The notes: a model not told the origin generated them from the sequence alone. A stretch of 64,000 nt of DNA from Mycobacterium sp. SM1 (GCF_018361265.1 NZ_JAFLNH010000001.1:62001-126000); one strand, 5' to 3'. Positions 47,879 through 60,772 are shown, counted from the first letter of the stretch. Made by a program: numbers and translations.

Positions 47879-50359
47879 CTAGCCGACGGCCCCGTCAGCG
47901 GCGCGCAACACCGCGAACAGGTGCCTTTCGACCGCTGCTCGCTCGCCTGCGTCGGGTGCGCCGCCCGGCCCGCCGGCCAGCGTGCCCGGCAAGACGACAC
48001 AGAACGTGTCGTCGACCGTCGACCCGACGGTGGTGGCCTTCGCCCACACAATGTCCGCCCCGGCGCGCTCCAGCGCCCGGGTGAGCAATGCGAGCAACCC
48101 CGCCCGATCGGTGGTGCGGATCTCAACGATCAGCTGCCCGGCGGCGGCGCCGTCGAACCAGCGAATGCGGGGCGGGGCGCTCGAATGATTTGCGGGCACC
48201 CCCACATGAACCTCGCCGACCGCAACGGATGTGGATGAGGTGGCCTCGTGGCTGCGCCGCTCCAGCATGCCGATGACGTCGACCTCGCCCGCAAGCGCGC
48301 CGATGAACTGCTGCCGCAGCAGTTCAGCCGCGGCCGGGGAGCCGAAGTGGGGCGACACCACGAATTGGTTGATCACCGCATCCTGGTGAGCGTTCACCGC
48401 GGCGGAGTGCACCCGCAACGAGTTCAGGGCTAGCACGCCGGCGGCTTTCGACAGCTGTCCCCGCCGGTTAGGAGCGATCATGACGACCCGGTAGATGCGC
48501 GGGCTGCCGTCCTGGCGGACCTCCACGTGCACCTCGTGATCCGCGGCTAATGACAGATAGCGGGGCTCGACCGGATCGGGACGCGGCAACGCCTCGCCGG
48601 CCATCACCGCTCGGCAACGCCGGACCAGCTCGCCGACTAGTGACTCCTTCCACTCGCCCCACATCCCGGGGCCGGTGGCCAGCGCGTCGGCCACGGTCAT
48701 CGCGTGCAGCACGTCGAGCAGCGCCGAATCGCCACCGACGGCCTCCGCAACGGTTGCGATGGTCTTCGGATCATTCAGGTCACGGCGAGTGGCCATCTTG
48801 ACCAAGAGCAGGTGGTGACGAACCAGTGTCGACAGCATCGCGACGTCGGGGGGCGCCATCCCCAGCCGGGTTCCGATCTGCGCGGCCAATTCGGCACCGA
48901 TCTCGCTGTGTTCGCTACCGCGGCCTTTACCGATGTCGTGCAGCAGCGCACCGAGCAGCAGCAGGTCGGGACGCGCCACTCGGGTCGTGAAAGCGCTTGC
49001 TTGCGCTACGGTTTCGACCAAATGACGATCAACCGTCCAGGTATGCACAACATCGCGCGGTGGCAGATCGCGGATTGCGCTCCACTCCGGGAACATCCGG
49101 CACCACAGTCCGGCCCGGTCGAGGGATTCTATCGTCGGCACCGCACCCTGGCCGGCGCTGAGCAAAACCAGCAAGTCGTCTAATGCCTCGGGCGGCCATG
49201 GGGTGCGCAGTTCGGGGGCGGTATCGGCAAGGCAGCCCAATGTTGCTGCCGCAATGGGGATTTGGGCGACAGCCGATGCCGCTGCTACTCGCAGCAGCAA
49301 CCCCGGGTCGCGGTCCGGCCGGGCGCCGCGGGCCAGCACGACCTCCCCAGCGTACTCCACGACACCCTCGTCCAGCGGTCGGCGTCGCCGCCGCCGTAAC
49401 GCCGATATCCCTTGCCGTGGCAACGAATTGGCGGCGGTCCGCAGCCCGGCGTCGACCCAGTAGCTGATGGTGCGGGCCGCGTCGGACAAGAGACGAGCCA
49501 AGTCGAATCGGTCGCCGAGGCTCAGGGCGACGCTGATCTCATCCGCGTACTGCGCGAGCAGGACATCACGCTCGCGGCCGGATACCCGGTGCAACTCGGT
49601 GCGAATATTGAGCAGCGTCCGATACGCGCCGGTCAGCGACCCCGCCGGGCTACCCGGAGGGTGGGCGACGTGACGGTCGGCGAGCTGGGCAATCGCCAGC
49701 GCGTCAAGCAGCTGGACGTCGCGCAGACCGCCGCGCCCAAATTTCAGGTCGGGCTCTGCGCGGTGCGCGATCTCACCGCTGCGACGCCAGCGGGCATGTG
49801 CCGCTTCGACGAGTTCGTCTAAGCGGCCACGAATTCCGGTGCGCCATTGCTGACGCGCCCCGGCGACCAGCTGCGCCGACAGCCCCGCATTGCCGGCGAT
49901 GTGGCGTGCTTCCAGCATGGCCAGGCCCGCGGAGAGCTCCGCTCCGGCGACGCGCAGGGCGTCGGCGACGGTTCGCACACAGTGGTCAAGACGAATGTTG
50001 GCATCCCACAACGGATACCACAGCAGGTCGGCGAGCCGCCCGAGGATATCGCCAGGCATGTCGTCATGTAACAGCATCAGGTCCAAGTCGGAGTGGGGCA
50101 GCAGCTCGCGGCGGCCCAATCCGCCGGTCGCAACGATCGCGAAGCCGCTGGTTTCGGTGATACCGATCTCCGCCGCCTTGGTCGCCAACCACAACTCGTG
50201 CAGGTTCAGCCAGGCTTCGCGGAACTCGGCCGCATCCAGCTCCCGCGGACCCCGGGCGAGCAACTGCTCTCGCGCGGCGATCAAATCGGTTGCCGGGCGA
50301 GTGCTCTCAGGCACCACCCCCCCGGAAGACCCCAAGGGATCCGGCCCGCGCTGCGTCAT
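47879..50359 (-). CDS. glnD: PII nucleotidylyltransferase GlnD
   Basis: An 826-aa bifunctional regulator of PII protein. The nucleotidyltransferase domain has [20 protein letters not shown] (residues 78-96). An HD hydrolase domain ([20 protein letters not shown], near 460) follows, then two C-terminal ACT domains ([20 protein letters not shown] and [20 protein letters not shown]) that sense glutamine. In actinobacteria GlnD adenylylates PII. It is third in amt-glnB-glnD, 50 bases after glnB. Confidence 0.95.
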   Translation of the reverse strand: MTQRGPDPLGSSGGVVPESTRPATDLIAAREQLLARGPRELDAAEFREAWLNLHELWLATKAAEIGITETSGFAIVATGGLGRRELLPHSDLDLMLLHDDMPGDILGRLADLLWYPLWDANIRLDHCVRTVADALRVAGAELSAGLAMLEARHIAGNAGLSAQLVAGARQQWRTGIRGRLDELVEAAHARWRRSGEIAHRAEPDLKFGRGGLRDVQLLDALAIAQLADRHVAHPPGSPAGSLTGAYRTLLNIRTELHRVSGRERDVLLAQYADEISVALSLGDRFDLARLLSDAARTISYWVDAGLRTAANSLPRQGISALRRRRRRPLDEGVVEYAGEVVLARGARPDRDPGLLLRVAAASAVAQIPIAAATLGCLADTAPELRTPWPPEALDDLLVLLSAGQGAVPTIESLDRAGLWCRMFPEWSAIRDLPPRDVVHTWTVDRHLVETVAQASAFTTRVARPDLLLLGALLHDIGKGRGSEHSEIGAELAAQIGTRLGMAPPDVAMLSTLVRHHLLLVKMATRRDLNDPKTIATVAEAVGGDSALLDVLHAMTVADALATGPGMWGEWKESLVGELVRRCRAVMAGEALPRPDPVEPRYLSLAADHEVHVEVRQDGSPRIYRVVMIAPNRRGQLSKAAGVLALNSLRVHSAAVNAHQDAVINQFVVSPHFGSPAAAELLRQQFIGALAGEVDVIGMLERRSHEATSSTSVAVGEVHVGVPANHSSAPPRIRWFDGAAAGQLIVEIRTTDRAGLLALLTRALERAGADIVWAKATTVGSTVDDTFCVVLPGTLAGGPGGAPDAGERAAVERHLFAVLRAADGAVG

Positions 50360-50409
50360 CGCTCTATCCGGATCGCATCAGGTCTGCGCGCTGAATCTCG
50401 CGCAGCGCC

Positions 50410-52126
<1,717 letters not shown>

Positions 52127-52213
52127 GGGCGCCAACCTCCTTCGCCGCGGCCGGGTCCGCAACGGCCGCCAGGGACAACACTGATGACTCGCCCAAGACA
52201 ATGCGCACCGGTT

Positions 52214-52251
52214 GTTTCGGTTTCGACGCGTCCGTGTTTCGGCGGCGTTAC
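52214..52251 (-). promoter_or_regulatory. GlnR operator upstream of amt-glnB-glnD
   Basis: On the minus strand the sequence GTAAC-gccgcc-GAAAC (52251-52236) is followed after 6 bases by GCGTC and after 6 more by GAAAC (52218-52214). This is the a1-b1-a2-b2 spacing of actinobacterial GlnR boxes (GTnAC-n6-GAAAC repeated); three of four half-sites are perfect. It lies 88-125 bases before the amt start. GlnR control of this operon is established in other mycobacteria. Confidence 0.75.
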
Positions 52252-52340
52252 AGAACCCACGCGCGGGTCAGCCGAGCCGCGCCCCGCCGGGGGCTTCTAG
52301 CGGCTGCGTCGCGCTATGCTCACCCTCGACGAACGGTTCT

Positions 52341-52368
52341 CGGCGAGCGGTTCTCGGCGAGCGGTTCT
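52341..52368. repeat. 14-bp tandem repeat at the permease stop
   Basis: CGGCGAGCGGTTCT is repeated twice (52341-52354, 52355-52368), preceded by a partial copy GAACGGTTCT (52331-52340). It overlaps the permease stop codon (52367-52369), so the last codons derive from or abut the repeat. Confidence 0.55.
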
Positions 52369-53845
52369 AGGAGACCATCGCCTGCCGTCGCCGGTCCGGG
52401 CGCCCACGCCCGGTGTCCTCGGCGTCTCGGCCGTGAAAGTCGTAGCGCGCTGCCCCGCGCCGCGCGGTCCACCAAGTGAAGCCGAGCCCGAGCACCAGCA
52501 GCACGGCCAACGTCTGGTCGATGCCGTTGCCGATGGCTTGCGGGCCATAGACGAAGAACGCCACGAGCAAGCACCCCATGACAGCACTTGCGAACAGAGC
52601 AGCGACGATCAGCAGCCGGCGCGGGGCGGTCCCGAGCCGCTCCGCCGCCGGCACGCGGTCGTGGCGCCACGTCAGGAAGACCACCGCGGTGATCGAGTCG
52701 AAGAAGAACTCCGCCAGCAGGAAGAATCCCGCCGCGGAAAGCACCAGGTTGAAGAAGCCGCCCAGCGAGGTGACCATGATCTGCAGGGCCGTGACCAGCA
52801 GCGTGAGGCCCAGGACGACGATGGTGGCCACGTGCGGCACCCCGCGCGAACTCGTGCGCCCGAAGGCGTCGGGGATGAGCCCCTCCCGGCCCATGGCGAA
52901 GAGCGCCCTGGTCAGGATGAAGGTCGTGAGCCAGAGGCCGCCGGCGGTCGAGCCGATGACGGGGATGAGCATCGCCCACGTCTGCCCGGGGATGAGCCGG
53001 TTCGCCCACTGCACCAGCGGGTCGCTGGCGTTCGCAAGCAGCCCCATCGGCGTCTCGGCGAACATCAGCGGATAGAGCACAGCGTAAAAGCCCAAGGCGA
53101 GAAACGCCCCGATGATGCCGGAGATGCCGGTATCCCTGCGGGGCCGCTTGGACTCTTCTGCCGCGTAGGAGTCGATCTCCCAGCCGTCGAGCACGGTGGC
53201 GGCGACGACGGCGACGACGAGGATGCCCCCGATCGGGGGCTTGCCGAAGTGGACCGGCACCCCGACCCGGTGCAGGTTCACCAGCCCCAGCACCGCGAAG
53301 CCCACCAGCGACACGATCTCAATCCCAAAGAACACCTTGGTGATCCGCGCAGTAGGACGGGCTCCGAGCAGCAGCGGCACGGCGGCGAAGGCGATCCAGA
53401 ACAGCGTCACCGCAAACGTCACCGCCTCGTGGCCGTGGTAACGCGGGGCCACCAGGGCAATGGTGTATCCGGCGGCGGGGATCGCGATGGGGGGGATCGA
53501 GGTGAAGTAGGCGAGGATCAGGATCCACGCCTGGTAGCGCGAGGCCGCCCGCCCGATCACCCGACCCGACCAGTGGTAGGACGCCCCTGCGTGTGGGAAG
53601 TGCCGGTTGAGCAGCCGGAACACGAAGCTGGACACGATGAACGGCACGGCGAGCACCGCGATCGCCGGCAGCGTCCACCAGCCGGCCTGGGCGGCCATCA
53701 CCCCACCCGTCGCCGCCACGGAGTAGATAGGCCCGATGCTGGACACCGAGAGCGGCACCAGGTCTCCCAGGCCGAACAGCTGCCGGAGACCCCCACCCGA
53801 GTTGTTGGCGGGGCCCAGCCGGGGCTCCACAATGTTGCGAGTCAT
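52367..53845 (-). CDS. APC-superfamily amino acid/amine permease
   Basis: A 492-aa membrane protein with ~12 helices and the amino acid-polyamine-organocation pattern: VPLSVSSIGPIYSVAATGGV, GASYHWSGRVIGRAASRYQA, IDSYAAEESKRPRRDTGISG (a conserved loop after helix 6), TRALFAMGREGLIPDAFGRT. Substrate not predictable. ATG 53845 (MTRNIVEPRLG) gives a normal N-terminus; the longer upstream reading overlaps low-complexity sequence and is rejected. This gene is not between amt and ftsY in M. tuberculosis, so it is a local insertion; its neighbourhood suggests nitrogen-related uptake, but that is conjecture. Confidence 0.8.
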   Translation of the reverse strand: MTRNIVEPRLGPANNSGGGLRQLFGLGDLVPLSVSSIGPIYSVAATGGVMAAQAGWWTLPAIAVLAVPFIVSSFVFRLLNRHFPHAGASYHWSGRVIGRAASRYQAWILILAYFTSIPPIAIPAAGYTIALVAPRYHGHEAVTFAVTLFWIAFAAVPLLLGARPTARITKVFFGIEIVSLVGFAVLGLVNLHRVGVPVHFGKPPIGGILVVAVVAATVLDGWEIDSYAAEESKRPRRDTGISGIIGAFLALGFYAVLYPLMFAETPMGLLANASDPLVQWANRLIPGQTWAMLIPVIGSTAGGLWLTTFILTRALFAMGREGLIPDAFGRTSSRGVPHVATIVVLGLTLLVTALQIMVTSLGGFFNLVLSAAGFFLLAEFFFDSITAVVFLTWRHDRVPAAERLGTAPRRLLIVAALFASAVMGCLLVAFFVYGPQAIGNGIDQTLAVLLVLGLGFTWWTARRGAARYDFHGRDAEDTGRGRPDRRRQAMVS

Positions 53846-54021
53846 TCGCGGAATGCTAGCCGGGCTGTTTCGTGCGCCGGAAGCAAAGACACCGAGTCGT
53901 GGTCGCCTGTTCACGCGGTATTTTCCGCTGACCGCGCCGACGGCTTTGCCGATGCCGGCGGCTTCACTCCGGGTGGCGCGCCCCACCCACCCGCCGACGC
54001 GGAGCGGGCCACCGCTTCGGG

Positions 54022-55320
54022 CTAACCCAGGAGCGCGTCGACGAAGGCGGCGGGATCAAACGGCGCTAGGTCGTCGGGCCCTTCCCCGAGCCCGACCAGC
54101 TTGACCGGGACCCCGAGTTCCTGCTGGACCCGGAAAACGATGCCGCCCTTGGCCGTTCCGTCCAGCTTGGTCAGCACCGCGCCGGTGACGTCGACGACAT
54201 CGGCGAATACCCGTGCCTGCGCCAACCCGTTCTGGCCGGTCGTGGCGTCGAGCACCAGCAATACCTCGTCGACCGCGGCGCGCCGGGTCACCACACGTTT
54301 GACCTTGCCGAGCTCGTCCATCAGCCCGGCCTTGGTGTGCAGCCGGCCGGCGGTGTCGATGACGACGACATCAGCACCCGTGGCGATGCCCTCGTCGACG
54401 GCGTCGAACGCCACCGACGCGGGGTCCGCACCCTCGGCGCCACGCACCACGTCGGCACCCACCCGGGCCGCCCAGGCCTGGAGCTGATCGGTGGCCGCGG
54501 CCCGGAAGGTGTCCGCCGCGCCCAGCACGACGCGCCGGCCGTCGGCTACCAGCACGCGCGCCAGCTTGCCGACCGTGGTGGTTTTTCCGGTGCCGTTGAC
54601 CCCCACGACCAGCAGCACCGAGGGGCGATCGGCATGCGGCAGGGCGCGGATGGAGCGGTCCAGGTCCGGTCGCAGCTCCCCGATCAAGACCTCGCGCAGC
54701 ACCGCCCGCGCGTCGGCCTCGGTGCGCACCTTGACGCTGGCCAGCCGGCTTCGCAGCTGTGACACCACGGAGACGGTGACCACCGGGCCCACGTCGGCGA
54801 CCAGCAGGGTGTCCTCAACCTCCTGCCAGGAGTCCTCGTCCAGGTCGCCGCCGCCGAGCAATCCCAGCAAGCTGCGCCCGAACGCGTTCTGCGACCTGGC
54901 AAGCCGCCCACGCAATCGTTGTAAGCGGCCTTCGGGAGGTGAGATGCCCGCGAGATCGGGTGCCGGCGGTGCGACGGTATCGGTCTCGGGCCGTCCGGCA
55001 TCGCCATTCGGGCGCGTCAGCGCCTCGGGTAAAACGCCCTCGTGGTCCTTGGCGGCCGGCGGCCCGCCGCTGTCAATTCTCTCCGCCCGCTGGACCTCGG
55101 GCGCCGGCTGAACTGCGGACGGCGCGTGGACTGCGGGCGCTGACTGGCTGAAAGTGATGCCCGCAGAGGTGGTATACCCACCAGGGCGATCGCGCGCGCC
55201 GGTTTGCCGAACGGACACGCGTAGCCGTCGCCGACGGTATAGCACCACGCCCAGGACGAGCGTTACGAGGACAACTACAACCGCGGCGGCGATTATCGCG
55301 ACCCACAGACCTCCCGACAC
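54022..55320 (-). CDS. ftsY: SRP receptor FtsY
   Basis: A 432-aa GTPase receptor for the SRP at the membrane. N-terminal membrane segment VAIIAAAVVVVLVTLVLGVV (7-26), a basic and then acidic linker, N domain from ~130 (RLRGRLARSQNAFGRSLLGL), G domain with VVGVNGTGKTTTVGKLARVL (near 230), VLGAADTFRAAATDQLQAWA, VVVIDTAGRLHTKAGLMDEL and LTKLDGTAKGGIVFRVQQEL. Starts at GTG 55320, 47 bases after smc. Confidence 0.95.
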   Translation of the reverse strand: MSGGLWVAIIAAAVVVVLVTLVLGVVLYRRRRLRVSVRQTGARDRPGGYTTSAGITFSQSAPAVHAPSAVQPAPEVQRAERIDSGGPPAAKDHEGVLPEALTRPNGDAGRPETDTVAPPAPDLAGISPPEGRLQRLRGRLARSQNAFGRSLLGLLGGGDLDEDSWQEVEDTLLVADVGPVVTVSVVSQLRSRLASVKVRTEADARAVLREVLIGELRPDLDRSIRALPHADRPSVLLVVGVNGTGKTTTVGKLARVLVADGRRVVLGAADTFRAAATDQLQAWAARVGADVVRGAEGADPASVAFDAVDEGIATGADVVVIDTAGRLHTKAGLMDELGKVKRVVTRRAAVDEVLLVLDATTGQNGLAQARVFADVVDVTGAVLTKLDGTAKGGIVFRVQQELGVPVKLVGLGEGPDDLAPFDPAAFVDALLG

Positions 55321-55367
55321 GTCGCCATTGTTTCAGGGCCGCGATCCCGAGAGCGCGCCCCCTTACC

Positions 55368-58300
55368 TCACCCGGCGCGCATCGTCACCGGAGCGGCCCG
55401 CTGGCCACGCATCCGCTGCGAGATGACCGTGGTGATGCCGTCGTCACCCATGGTCACGCCGTAGAGGGCGTCGGCCACTTCCATGGTCGGCTTCTGGTGG
55501 GTGACGATGATGAGCTGTGACTGGGTCCGCAGCTGCTCCAGCAGGCCCAGGAGCCGCCGCAGGTTCGCGTCGTCCAGGGCCGCCTCCACCTCGTCGAGGA
55601 CGTGAAACGGCGACGGCCGGGCCCGGAAGATCGCCACCAACATCGCCAGCGCCACCAGCGCCTTCTCGCCGCCGGACAGCAACGACAACCGCTTGACCTT
55701 CTTGCCGGGTGGACGGGCCTCCACCTCGACGCCGGTGGTGAGCATGTCCTGCGGGTCGGTGAGCCGCAGCCGGCCCTCCCCACCGGGAAACAGGGTGGCA
55801 AACACGGCGCGGAACTCGCGTTCCACGTCGGCGTAGGCGTCGCTGAACACTTGCACAATGCGCGCGTCGACGTCGGCGATGACGTTCAGCAGATCCTTGC
55901 GGGCGGCCTTGACGTCCTCGAGCTGGGTGGACAGGAAGTTGTAGCGCTCCTCCAGCGCGGCGAACTCTTCCAGCGCCAGCGGGTTGACCCGGCCCAGTTC
56001 GGCCAGCTCCCGCTCGGCTCGCCGGGCCCGGCGTTCCTGGGTGGCCCGGTCGAACGGGATCGGCGCGGGCACCACCACCTGCTCCCCGCGCTCTCGGGCC
56101 TGCCGGTATTCCGCCAGCTCGAGCGCCGTCGGCGGGGGCGCAACGTGCGGGCCGTATTCGGCGGCCAGGTCAGCCGGCGACATACCGAACTGCTCGAGCA
56201 CCGACTGCTCGAGCTGCTCGAGCCGCAGCGCCGCCTGCGCTCTGGCCACTTCGTGGCGATGCAGCGATTCGGTCAGTGCGGCGATCCGTGCGCCCAGCGT
56301 GTCGACCTCCTCGCGGATCGCGGCCATCGCCGCCGAACGCCGGTGGCGTTCGGCGGTTAGGGCGTCACGTTCCCGCGAGGCCGCCATCACCACCTGCTCC
56401 AGCCGCTGCGCCAAGAGCTGCCCGCAGTCGGCCACCGCGGCGGCCACCGCGGCGGCATGCGTTCGCGCAGCCCGGGCCTGCTGGGCGCGCAACCGAGCCT
56501 CGCGTTCGGCGGCGGCCGCGCGGCGCAGCGACTCGGCTCGTCCGCGAACCGCAGTGGCGCGTTCTTCGACGGTGCGCAGCGCCAGCCGGGCTTCCACCTC
56601 CGCGACACGCGCGGCCTCCACCTCGGCGCGGGCAGCGGTGATCTGCTGCCGCCCGGCGGGTTCGACGGCGACGTGTTCGGCTTGTTCGGCGTTACCCAAC
56701 CGGGTTTCCAGCCCACCGAGCTCCTCGAGCGCCTGAGCGCGGGCGCTTTCCAGCTCCTCGCGCTGCCGCAGCAGCCGACGCCAGTCCGCGTCGGCGGTGC
56801 GGGCCTCCTGCCCGAGCCGGGCCAGCTGTTCGTAGATCGCCGAGATGGTCGCGTCGGATTCGTTAAGTGCGGCCAGTGCCTGCTCGGCGGCGGCCTGGCA
56901 AACGGCCTGCTCGGCCCGCGCGCCGGCCAGCGCCGCCGTCAGTTGCGCGGCCCGCGCCTCCGCCGCGGCCAGCTCGGCGCGCGCCTTCTCGATCTCGGTA
57001 GTGAGCTCCAGCGTCGATGGTTTGCGGTCGGAGCCGCCACTCACCCAGCCCGCACCCACCAGATCGCCGTCGAGCGTGACCGCGCGCAATTGTGGATGGG
57101 TTGCCACCAGATCCAGCGCCTCGGCCAGTTCGTTGACCACGACGACGCCGGACAGCATGGCGATCATGGCGCCGCGCAACCGGGGCGGGGCCTCGATCAC
57201 GTCCAGGGCCCAGCGGGCACCATCGGGCAGGGCGCAGGCCGCGGGCGCCGGATCATCGGGGGCGGGCCAGTCCCCCAACACGATTGCCGCGCGTCCGCCG
57301 TCGGCTTCCTTGAGCGCGGTGACCGCGGATCGAGCCGCGCCCAGACTGTCGGCGGCCAGCGCGTCGGCGGCGGCCCCCAGCACCGCCCCCAGCGCCGCCG
57401 CGTAACCCGGACGCACCCTCACCAGCTTGGCGATAGAACCGAAAAATCCTGTGCCACTGTGGTTTTGCGTTAGCCAAGCGGCACCATCCTTGTGCTCCAG
57501 CGCAACCGAGAGGGCTTCGATGCGGGCTCGCAGCGACGCCACCTGCCGTTCGGCACCACGCTCGGCGGACTGCAGTTCGGCAACACGCTCGTCGGCCAGC
57601 CGCAGGGCCGCCACCGCCCGCTCGTGCTGCTCGTCGAGCCTGACCTCGCCTTGATCCAGCTCGCTGACGTGGCCCTGCACGGTGTCAAACTCGGCTTGCG
57701 CCTGGTGCGCGCGCGCAGCGGCCTGCTCGATGCGCTCGGACAACCGGGTGATGCTGTCCTCGATAGCGTCCACCCGCGTCCGCATGGTCTCGACCTGCCC
57801 GGCCAGCCTGGCCAGCCCTTCGCGCCGGTCGGCCTCCACACGGACCGCCACCAGATGGGCCTTCTCGGCCTCGGCGGCCCGGCGCTCGCAGGCGGCGAGC
57901 GCGGTGTGTGCGGTCTCCAGCCGCTCACGCGCCGCGGCCAGCTCCGCCGCCAGTTGCCGCTCCCGGCTCATCGCCGCATCGGCCTCGGCCTCCAGCGCGT
58001 CCGGGTCCGTGCGGCTATCCGCCGGCACCTCGACCTCCAGATGCTGCGCCCGCTCGCCGGCCACACGCACGGTGGCGCGCACCCGTTCGGCCAGCGTGGA
58101 CAGCCGAAACCAGGCGTGCTGGGCCGAGTCGGCCTTTGTCGACAGCGCCGCCAGGGCTGCCTCGTCCGCGGCCAGCCGTTCTGTCGCCATCGTCAATCGG
58201 GCCGCGGCCTCGTCATGTTCGCGGCGCAGGGCCGCCATGGCGTCAGTCGCGCTGTTCAGCTCGGCTTGGCGGGCAACCAGATCGTCGGCGGCCAGCCGCA

Positions 58301-58979
58301 ACCGGGCATCTCGCAATTCGGCCTGGATGGCCGCGGCCCGCCGCGCCACCTCGGCCTGGCGGCCCAGCGGTTTGAGCTGGCGGCGCAGTTCGGTGGTCAG
58401 ATCGGTGAGCCGGGCTAGGTTTGCTGCCAGCGCGTCGAGTTTGCGCAGCGCCTTTTCCTTGCGCTTACGGTGCTTGAGCACGCCGGCGGCTTCTTCGATA
58501 AATGCCCGACGATCCTCGGGGCGTGACTGCAGGATCTCCTCCAGCCTTCCCTGTCCGACGATGACGTGCATTTCGCGGCCGATGCCGGAATCGCTCAGCA
58601 GCTCCTGAACATCCATCAACCGGCAACTGCTGCCGTTGATTTCGTACTCGCTAGCACCGTCACGAAACATCCTGCGGGTGATCGACACCTCGGAGTACTC
58701 GATCGGCAGCGCATTGTCGGAGTTGTCGATGGTGACGGTCACCTCGGCGCGGCCGAGCGGCGCGCGCGACGACGTCCCGGCGAAAATGACGTCCTCCATC
58801 TTGCCGCCACGCAACGATTTGGCGCCCTGCTCCCCCATTACCCACGCCAGGGCATCCACCACGTTGGATTTGCCCGAGCCGTTAGGACCGACCACGGCGG
58901 TGATACCCGGCTCGAAGCGCAGAGTCGTCGGTGAGGCGAAGGACTTGAAGCCCTTCAGCGTCAGACGCTTGAGGTACAC
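55368..58979 (-). CDS. smc: Chromosome partition protein SMC
   Basis: A ~1203-aa condensin ATPase for chromosome organisation. Walker [19 protein letters not shown] (31-48); long coiled-coil arms (~170-500 and ~660-1000, Ala/Glu/Arg-rich); hinge ~510-660 ([40 protein letters not shown]); ABC signature [16 protein letters not shown] near 1100; Walker [21 protein letters not shown] near 1125. Start GTG 58979 ([14 protein letters not shown]) matches mycobacterial orthologues; upstream codons overlap acyP and are rejected. Confidence 0.95.
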   Translation of the reverse strand: MYLKRLTLKGFKSFASPTTLRFEPGITAVVGPNGSGKSNVVDALAWVMGEQGAKSLRGGKMEDVIFAGTSSRAPLGRAEVTVTIDNSDNALPIEYSEVSITRRMFRDGASEYEINGSSCRLMDVQELLSDSGIGREMHVIVGQGRLEEILQSRPEDRRAFIEEAAGVLKHRKRKEKALRKLDALAANLARLTDLTTELRRQLKPLGRQAEVARRAAAIQAELRDARLRLAADDLVARQAELNSATDAMAALRREHDEAAARLTMATERLAADEAALAALSTKADSAQHAWFRLSTLAERVRATVRVAGERAQHLEVEVPADSRTDPDALEAEADAAMSRERQLAAELAAARERLETAHTALAACERRAAEAEKAHLVAVRVEADRREGLARLAGQVETMRTRVDAIEDSITRLSERIEQAAARAHQAQAEFDTVQGHVSELDQGEVRLDEQHERAVAALRLADERVAELQSAERGAERQVASLRARIEALSVALEHKDGAAWLTQNHSGTGFFGSIAKLVRVRPGYAAALGAVLGAAADALAADSLGAARSAVTALKEADGGRAAIVLGDWPAPDDPAPAACALPDGARWALDVIEAPPRLRGAMIAMLSGVVVVNELAEALDLVATHPQLRAVTLDGDLVGAGWVSGGSDRKPSTLELTTEIEKARAELAAAEARAAQLTAALAGARAEQAVCQAAAEQALAALNESDATISAIYEQLARLGQEARTADADWRRLLRQREELESARAQALEELGGLETRLGNAEQAEHVAVEPAGRQQITAARAEVEAARVAEVEARLALRTVEERATAVRGRAESLRRAAAAEREARLRAQQARAARTHAAAVAAAVADCGQLLAQRLEQVVMAASRERDALTAERHRRSAAMAAIREEVDTLGARIAALTESLHRHEVARAQAALRLEQLEQSVLEQFGMSPADLAAEYGPHVAPPPTALELAEYRQARERGEQVVVPAPIPFDRATQERRARRAERELAELGRVNPLALEEFAALEERYNFLSTQLEDVKAARKDLLNVIADVDARIVQVFSDAYADVEREFRAVFATLFPGGEGRLRLTDPQDMLTTGVEVEARPPGKKVKRLSLLSGGEKALVALAMLVAIFRARPSPFHVLDEVEAALDDANLRRLLGLLEQLRTQSQLIIVTHQKPTMEVADALYGVTMGDDGITTVISQRMRGQRAAPVTMRAG

Positions 58980-58990
58980 GACGTGTGAGA

Positions 58991-59272
58991 CTACCGCTCC
59001 GTGAAGCCGCAAATCGGTTCGCCGCGCTCGGACCAATCCGCGACGACACATTCCACCCGGCCGGGTGTCTTGCCGCTCTGTAGCAGGTCAAGGAGTCTTT
59101 GGCAGGCGTCGCGGGGCCCCTGCGCGACAACCTGGACCCGGCCGTCGGGCCGGTTGGCAGCATAGCCGGTCAAGCCCAGTTCCAGCGCGCGGGACCGCGT
59201 CCACCACCGGAAACCCACCCCCTGCACGCGCCCATGCACCCAGGCGGTCAGCCGGACGTCAGCTTCCGACAT
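58991..59272 (-). CDS. acyP: Acylphosphatase
   Basis: A 93-aa enzyme hydrolysing acyl phosphates. Catalytic motif [20 protein letters not shown] (Arg binding phosphate) and [20 protein letters not shown] (catalytic Asn) are both present. It overlaps the upstream osmC-like gene by 14 bases and precedes smc by 11, as in M. tuberculosis (Rv2922A). Confidence 0.95.
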   Translation of the reverse strand: MSEADVRLTAWVHGRVQGVGFRWWTRSRALELGLTGYAANRPDGRVQVVAQGPRDACQRLLDLLQSGKTPGRVECVVADWSERGEPICGFTER

Positions 59273-59672
59273 CGGCTACCTCGAAGGTGACTGTGGTGCC
59301 CGACTTGAGGGTGCGCCCGACGGTGCAGACCTGGTCGACGGCCCGGTTGACGACCACCAGTAGCTGCGCGGCCTGCTCCTCGGTCAAGCCCGACAGGTCG
59401 AGCTCGAGGGTCTCCTCCAGCAGCGGATAGCGTTCCTGGTCGCGGTCCGGTGGCCCGGACACCCGGATCACGGCCGGGTAGTCATCGCCGAGCCGGCGGG
59501 CCAGCGCATGGTCGCTGGCCATGCCGCTGCACGCGGCGAGCGCGATTTTAAGCAGCTCGCCCGGGGTAAACACCCCGTCGACATCCTCGGAGCCGACGAG
59601 CACCCGCGCGCCCCGCGAGCTGTGCCCGGTGTATCGGCGGACTCCGGTGCGCTCAACCCACAGTTGCGTCAT
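59259..59672 (-). CDS. OsmC-family protein (Rv2923c orthologue)
   Basis: A 137-aa OsmC/Ohr-like protein: [40 protein letters not shown] with the conserved Cys, and [20 protein letters not shown] with the second Cys. These cysteines reduce organic hydroperoxides in related enzymes. Dimeric cytoplasmic protein. It starts at ATG 59672 and overlaps acyP by 14 bases. Confidence 0.9.
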   Translation of the reverse strand: MTQLWVERTGVRRYTGHSSRGARVLVGSEDVDGVFTPGELLKIALAACSGMASDHALARRLGDDYPAVIRVSGPPDRDQERYPLLEETLELDLSGLTEEQAAQLLVVVNRAVDQVCTVGRTLKSGTTVTFEVADVGS

Positions 59673-59778
59673 GCTCTTTTTCTACCCACTGCCATGCCGG
59701 TGCTGTGCGGGAGGGCTGGCCGCGAAATCGGCGCTGCTCGAGCGTATGGGCATGTGCCGACATGGGCTGACAGTGTCG

Positions 59779-59808
59779 ACACGGGCTGACACGGGCTGAC
59801 ACGGGCTG
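59779..59808. repeat. 10-bp tandem repeat ACACGGGCTG x3
   Basis: Three perfect copies (59779-59808) flanked by imperfect copies ACATGGGCTG (59759-59768) and ACATGGGTTC (59809-59818). It lies in a 600-base non-coding stretch between the osmC-like gene and the TM2 gene, and may vary in copy number between strains. Confidence 0.7.
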
Positions 59809-59824
59809 ACATGGGTTCCAAACG

Positions 59825-60103
59825 TTGTGCGCTACGTCGATCCCGGCAACGGGCGTAGCGACACTGCTGCTGGCCGGCGTGTCGGCAAGTGACTTAACCC
59901 GACTGTGCCTCAGCCATTTCCACGCTGACCGTTACCCGGGTGCGCCGGGCATCGTGCCGCGTCTGTGCGTGGACCGGGCGCAGCATCCGGTGGCGACGCG
60001 TTGTCCAGTCTCGGGAATGGAATTCTTCACAGGCTGCGGCATAGCTGCGCACGCTGCCCGGGCTGCGGGCCCGCTTCGGCATCGCAGGTCCCGCCGTGGG
60101 TGA
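59825..60103 (+). pseudogene. Metallo-beta-lactamase-fold remnant
   Basis: A short rightward frame contains GVATLLLAGVSASDLTRLCL then SHFHADRYPGAPGIVPRL, matching the HxHxDH metal site region of MBL-fold hydrolases, except that the last His is Arg. The rest of the domain is missing and the continuing frame is meaningless. It is the only recognisable content in 59673-60272 besides the tandem repeat. Probably a decayed gene fragment. Confidence 0.45.
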
Positions 60104-60272
60104 ACTGCGGCGGGCCAGATCAATTCGCGCGGGACTGAGCAAGATGTCAACTGACCCACTGAAGATCCCGTCGATATGATCTCGCTTGCTGTTCTCCGGG
60201 CCACACCGGGATTACGTCGAGTTGGAGACCACGCCGAGAGGACGGCGACGATAAGGCTGGGCCGGATAACCC

Positions 60273-60653
60273 TCAGTCGCGCAAGGTTCGTCCTTGCGCG
60301 TCGGGCACCTTGCCCATGATCATCATGATTCCGTCAATCAACGGCCATATCGCGCCGAGACCGCACGTCAGCCAGGTGGCCGCGATCTGGGCGATGCCAA
60401 TGCCGGTGTAGCCGAGATAGAAGCGACCAACACCGAAGCTGCCGAGGAAAATCTCCAGCAGCCCAGCCACGAGCTTGCTCTTGTCCGATAGCGGCCGCCC
60501 GTTGGCGTCCACACCGTAGTGCGCGCCAGGCGGACCGTATGGCGCCGGCGGATACTGCGCCGGTTGACCGGGATACGGGCCGGGAGCCGACGGGGGATAG
60601 GATTCTTGAGGTGGCCCAGGGGGATTTTCGAATCCCTCGGGCGGTTGAGGCAT
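60273..60653 (-). CDS. TM2-domain membrane protein
   Basis: A 126-aa protein: a Pro/Tyr/Gly-rich N-terminal half (PPGPPQESYPPSAPGPYPGQ), then a TM2 domain with two membrane helices (LVAGLLEIFLGSFGVGRFYL, IGIAQIAATWLTCGLGAIWP) joined by the GRFYLGY turn, and the final DGIMMIMG. Function unknown. ATG 60653 is preceded by GAGGTGA, a good ribosome binding site; longer readings upstream overlap mutM and are rejected. Confidence 0.85.
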   Translation of the reverse strand: MPQPPEGFENPPGPPQESYPPSAPGPYPGQPAQYPPAPYGPPGAHYGVDANGRPLSDKSKLVAGLLEIFLGSFGVGRFYLGYTGIGIAQIAATWLTCGLGAIWPLIDGIMMIMGKVPDAQGRTLRD

Positions 60654-60772
60654 TGTCACCTCATGATGATGGCCTAAATCGGTGTCCAGTTCCTGGTATC
60701 CGCAACATTTGTTGAAACCAACTTGCCGGTGCCACCGGTCGGGCGGCGAATGCGAGTTGACGACGGCGGCGG

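Noticed and set aside
58980-59051. Longer N-terminus for SMC
   Set aside because: Upstream codons overlap acyP and are absent from the conserved SMC N-terminus.
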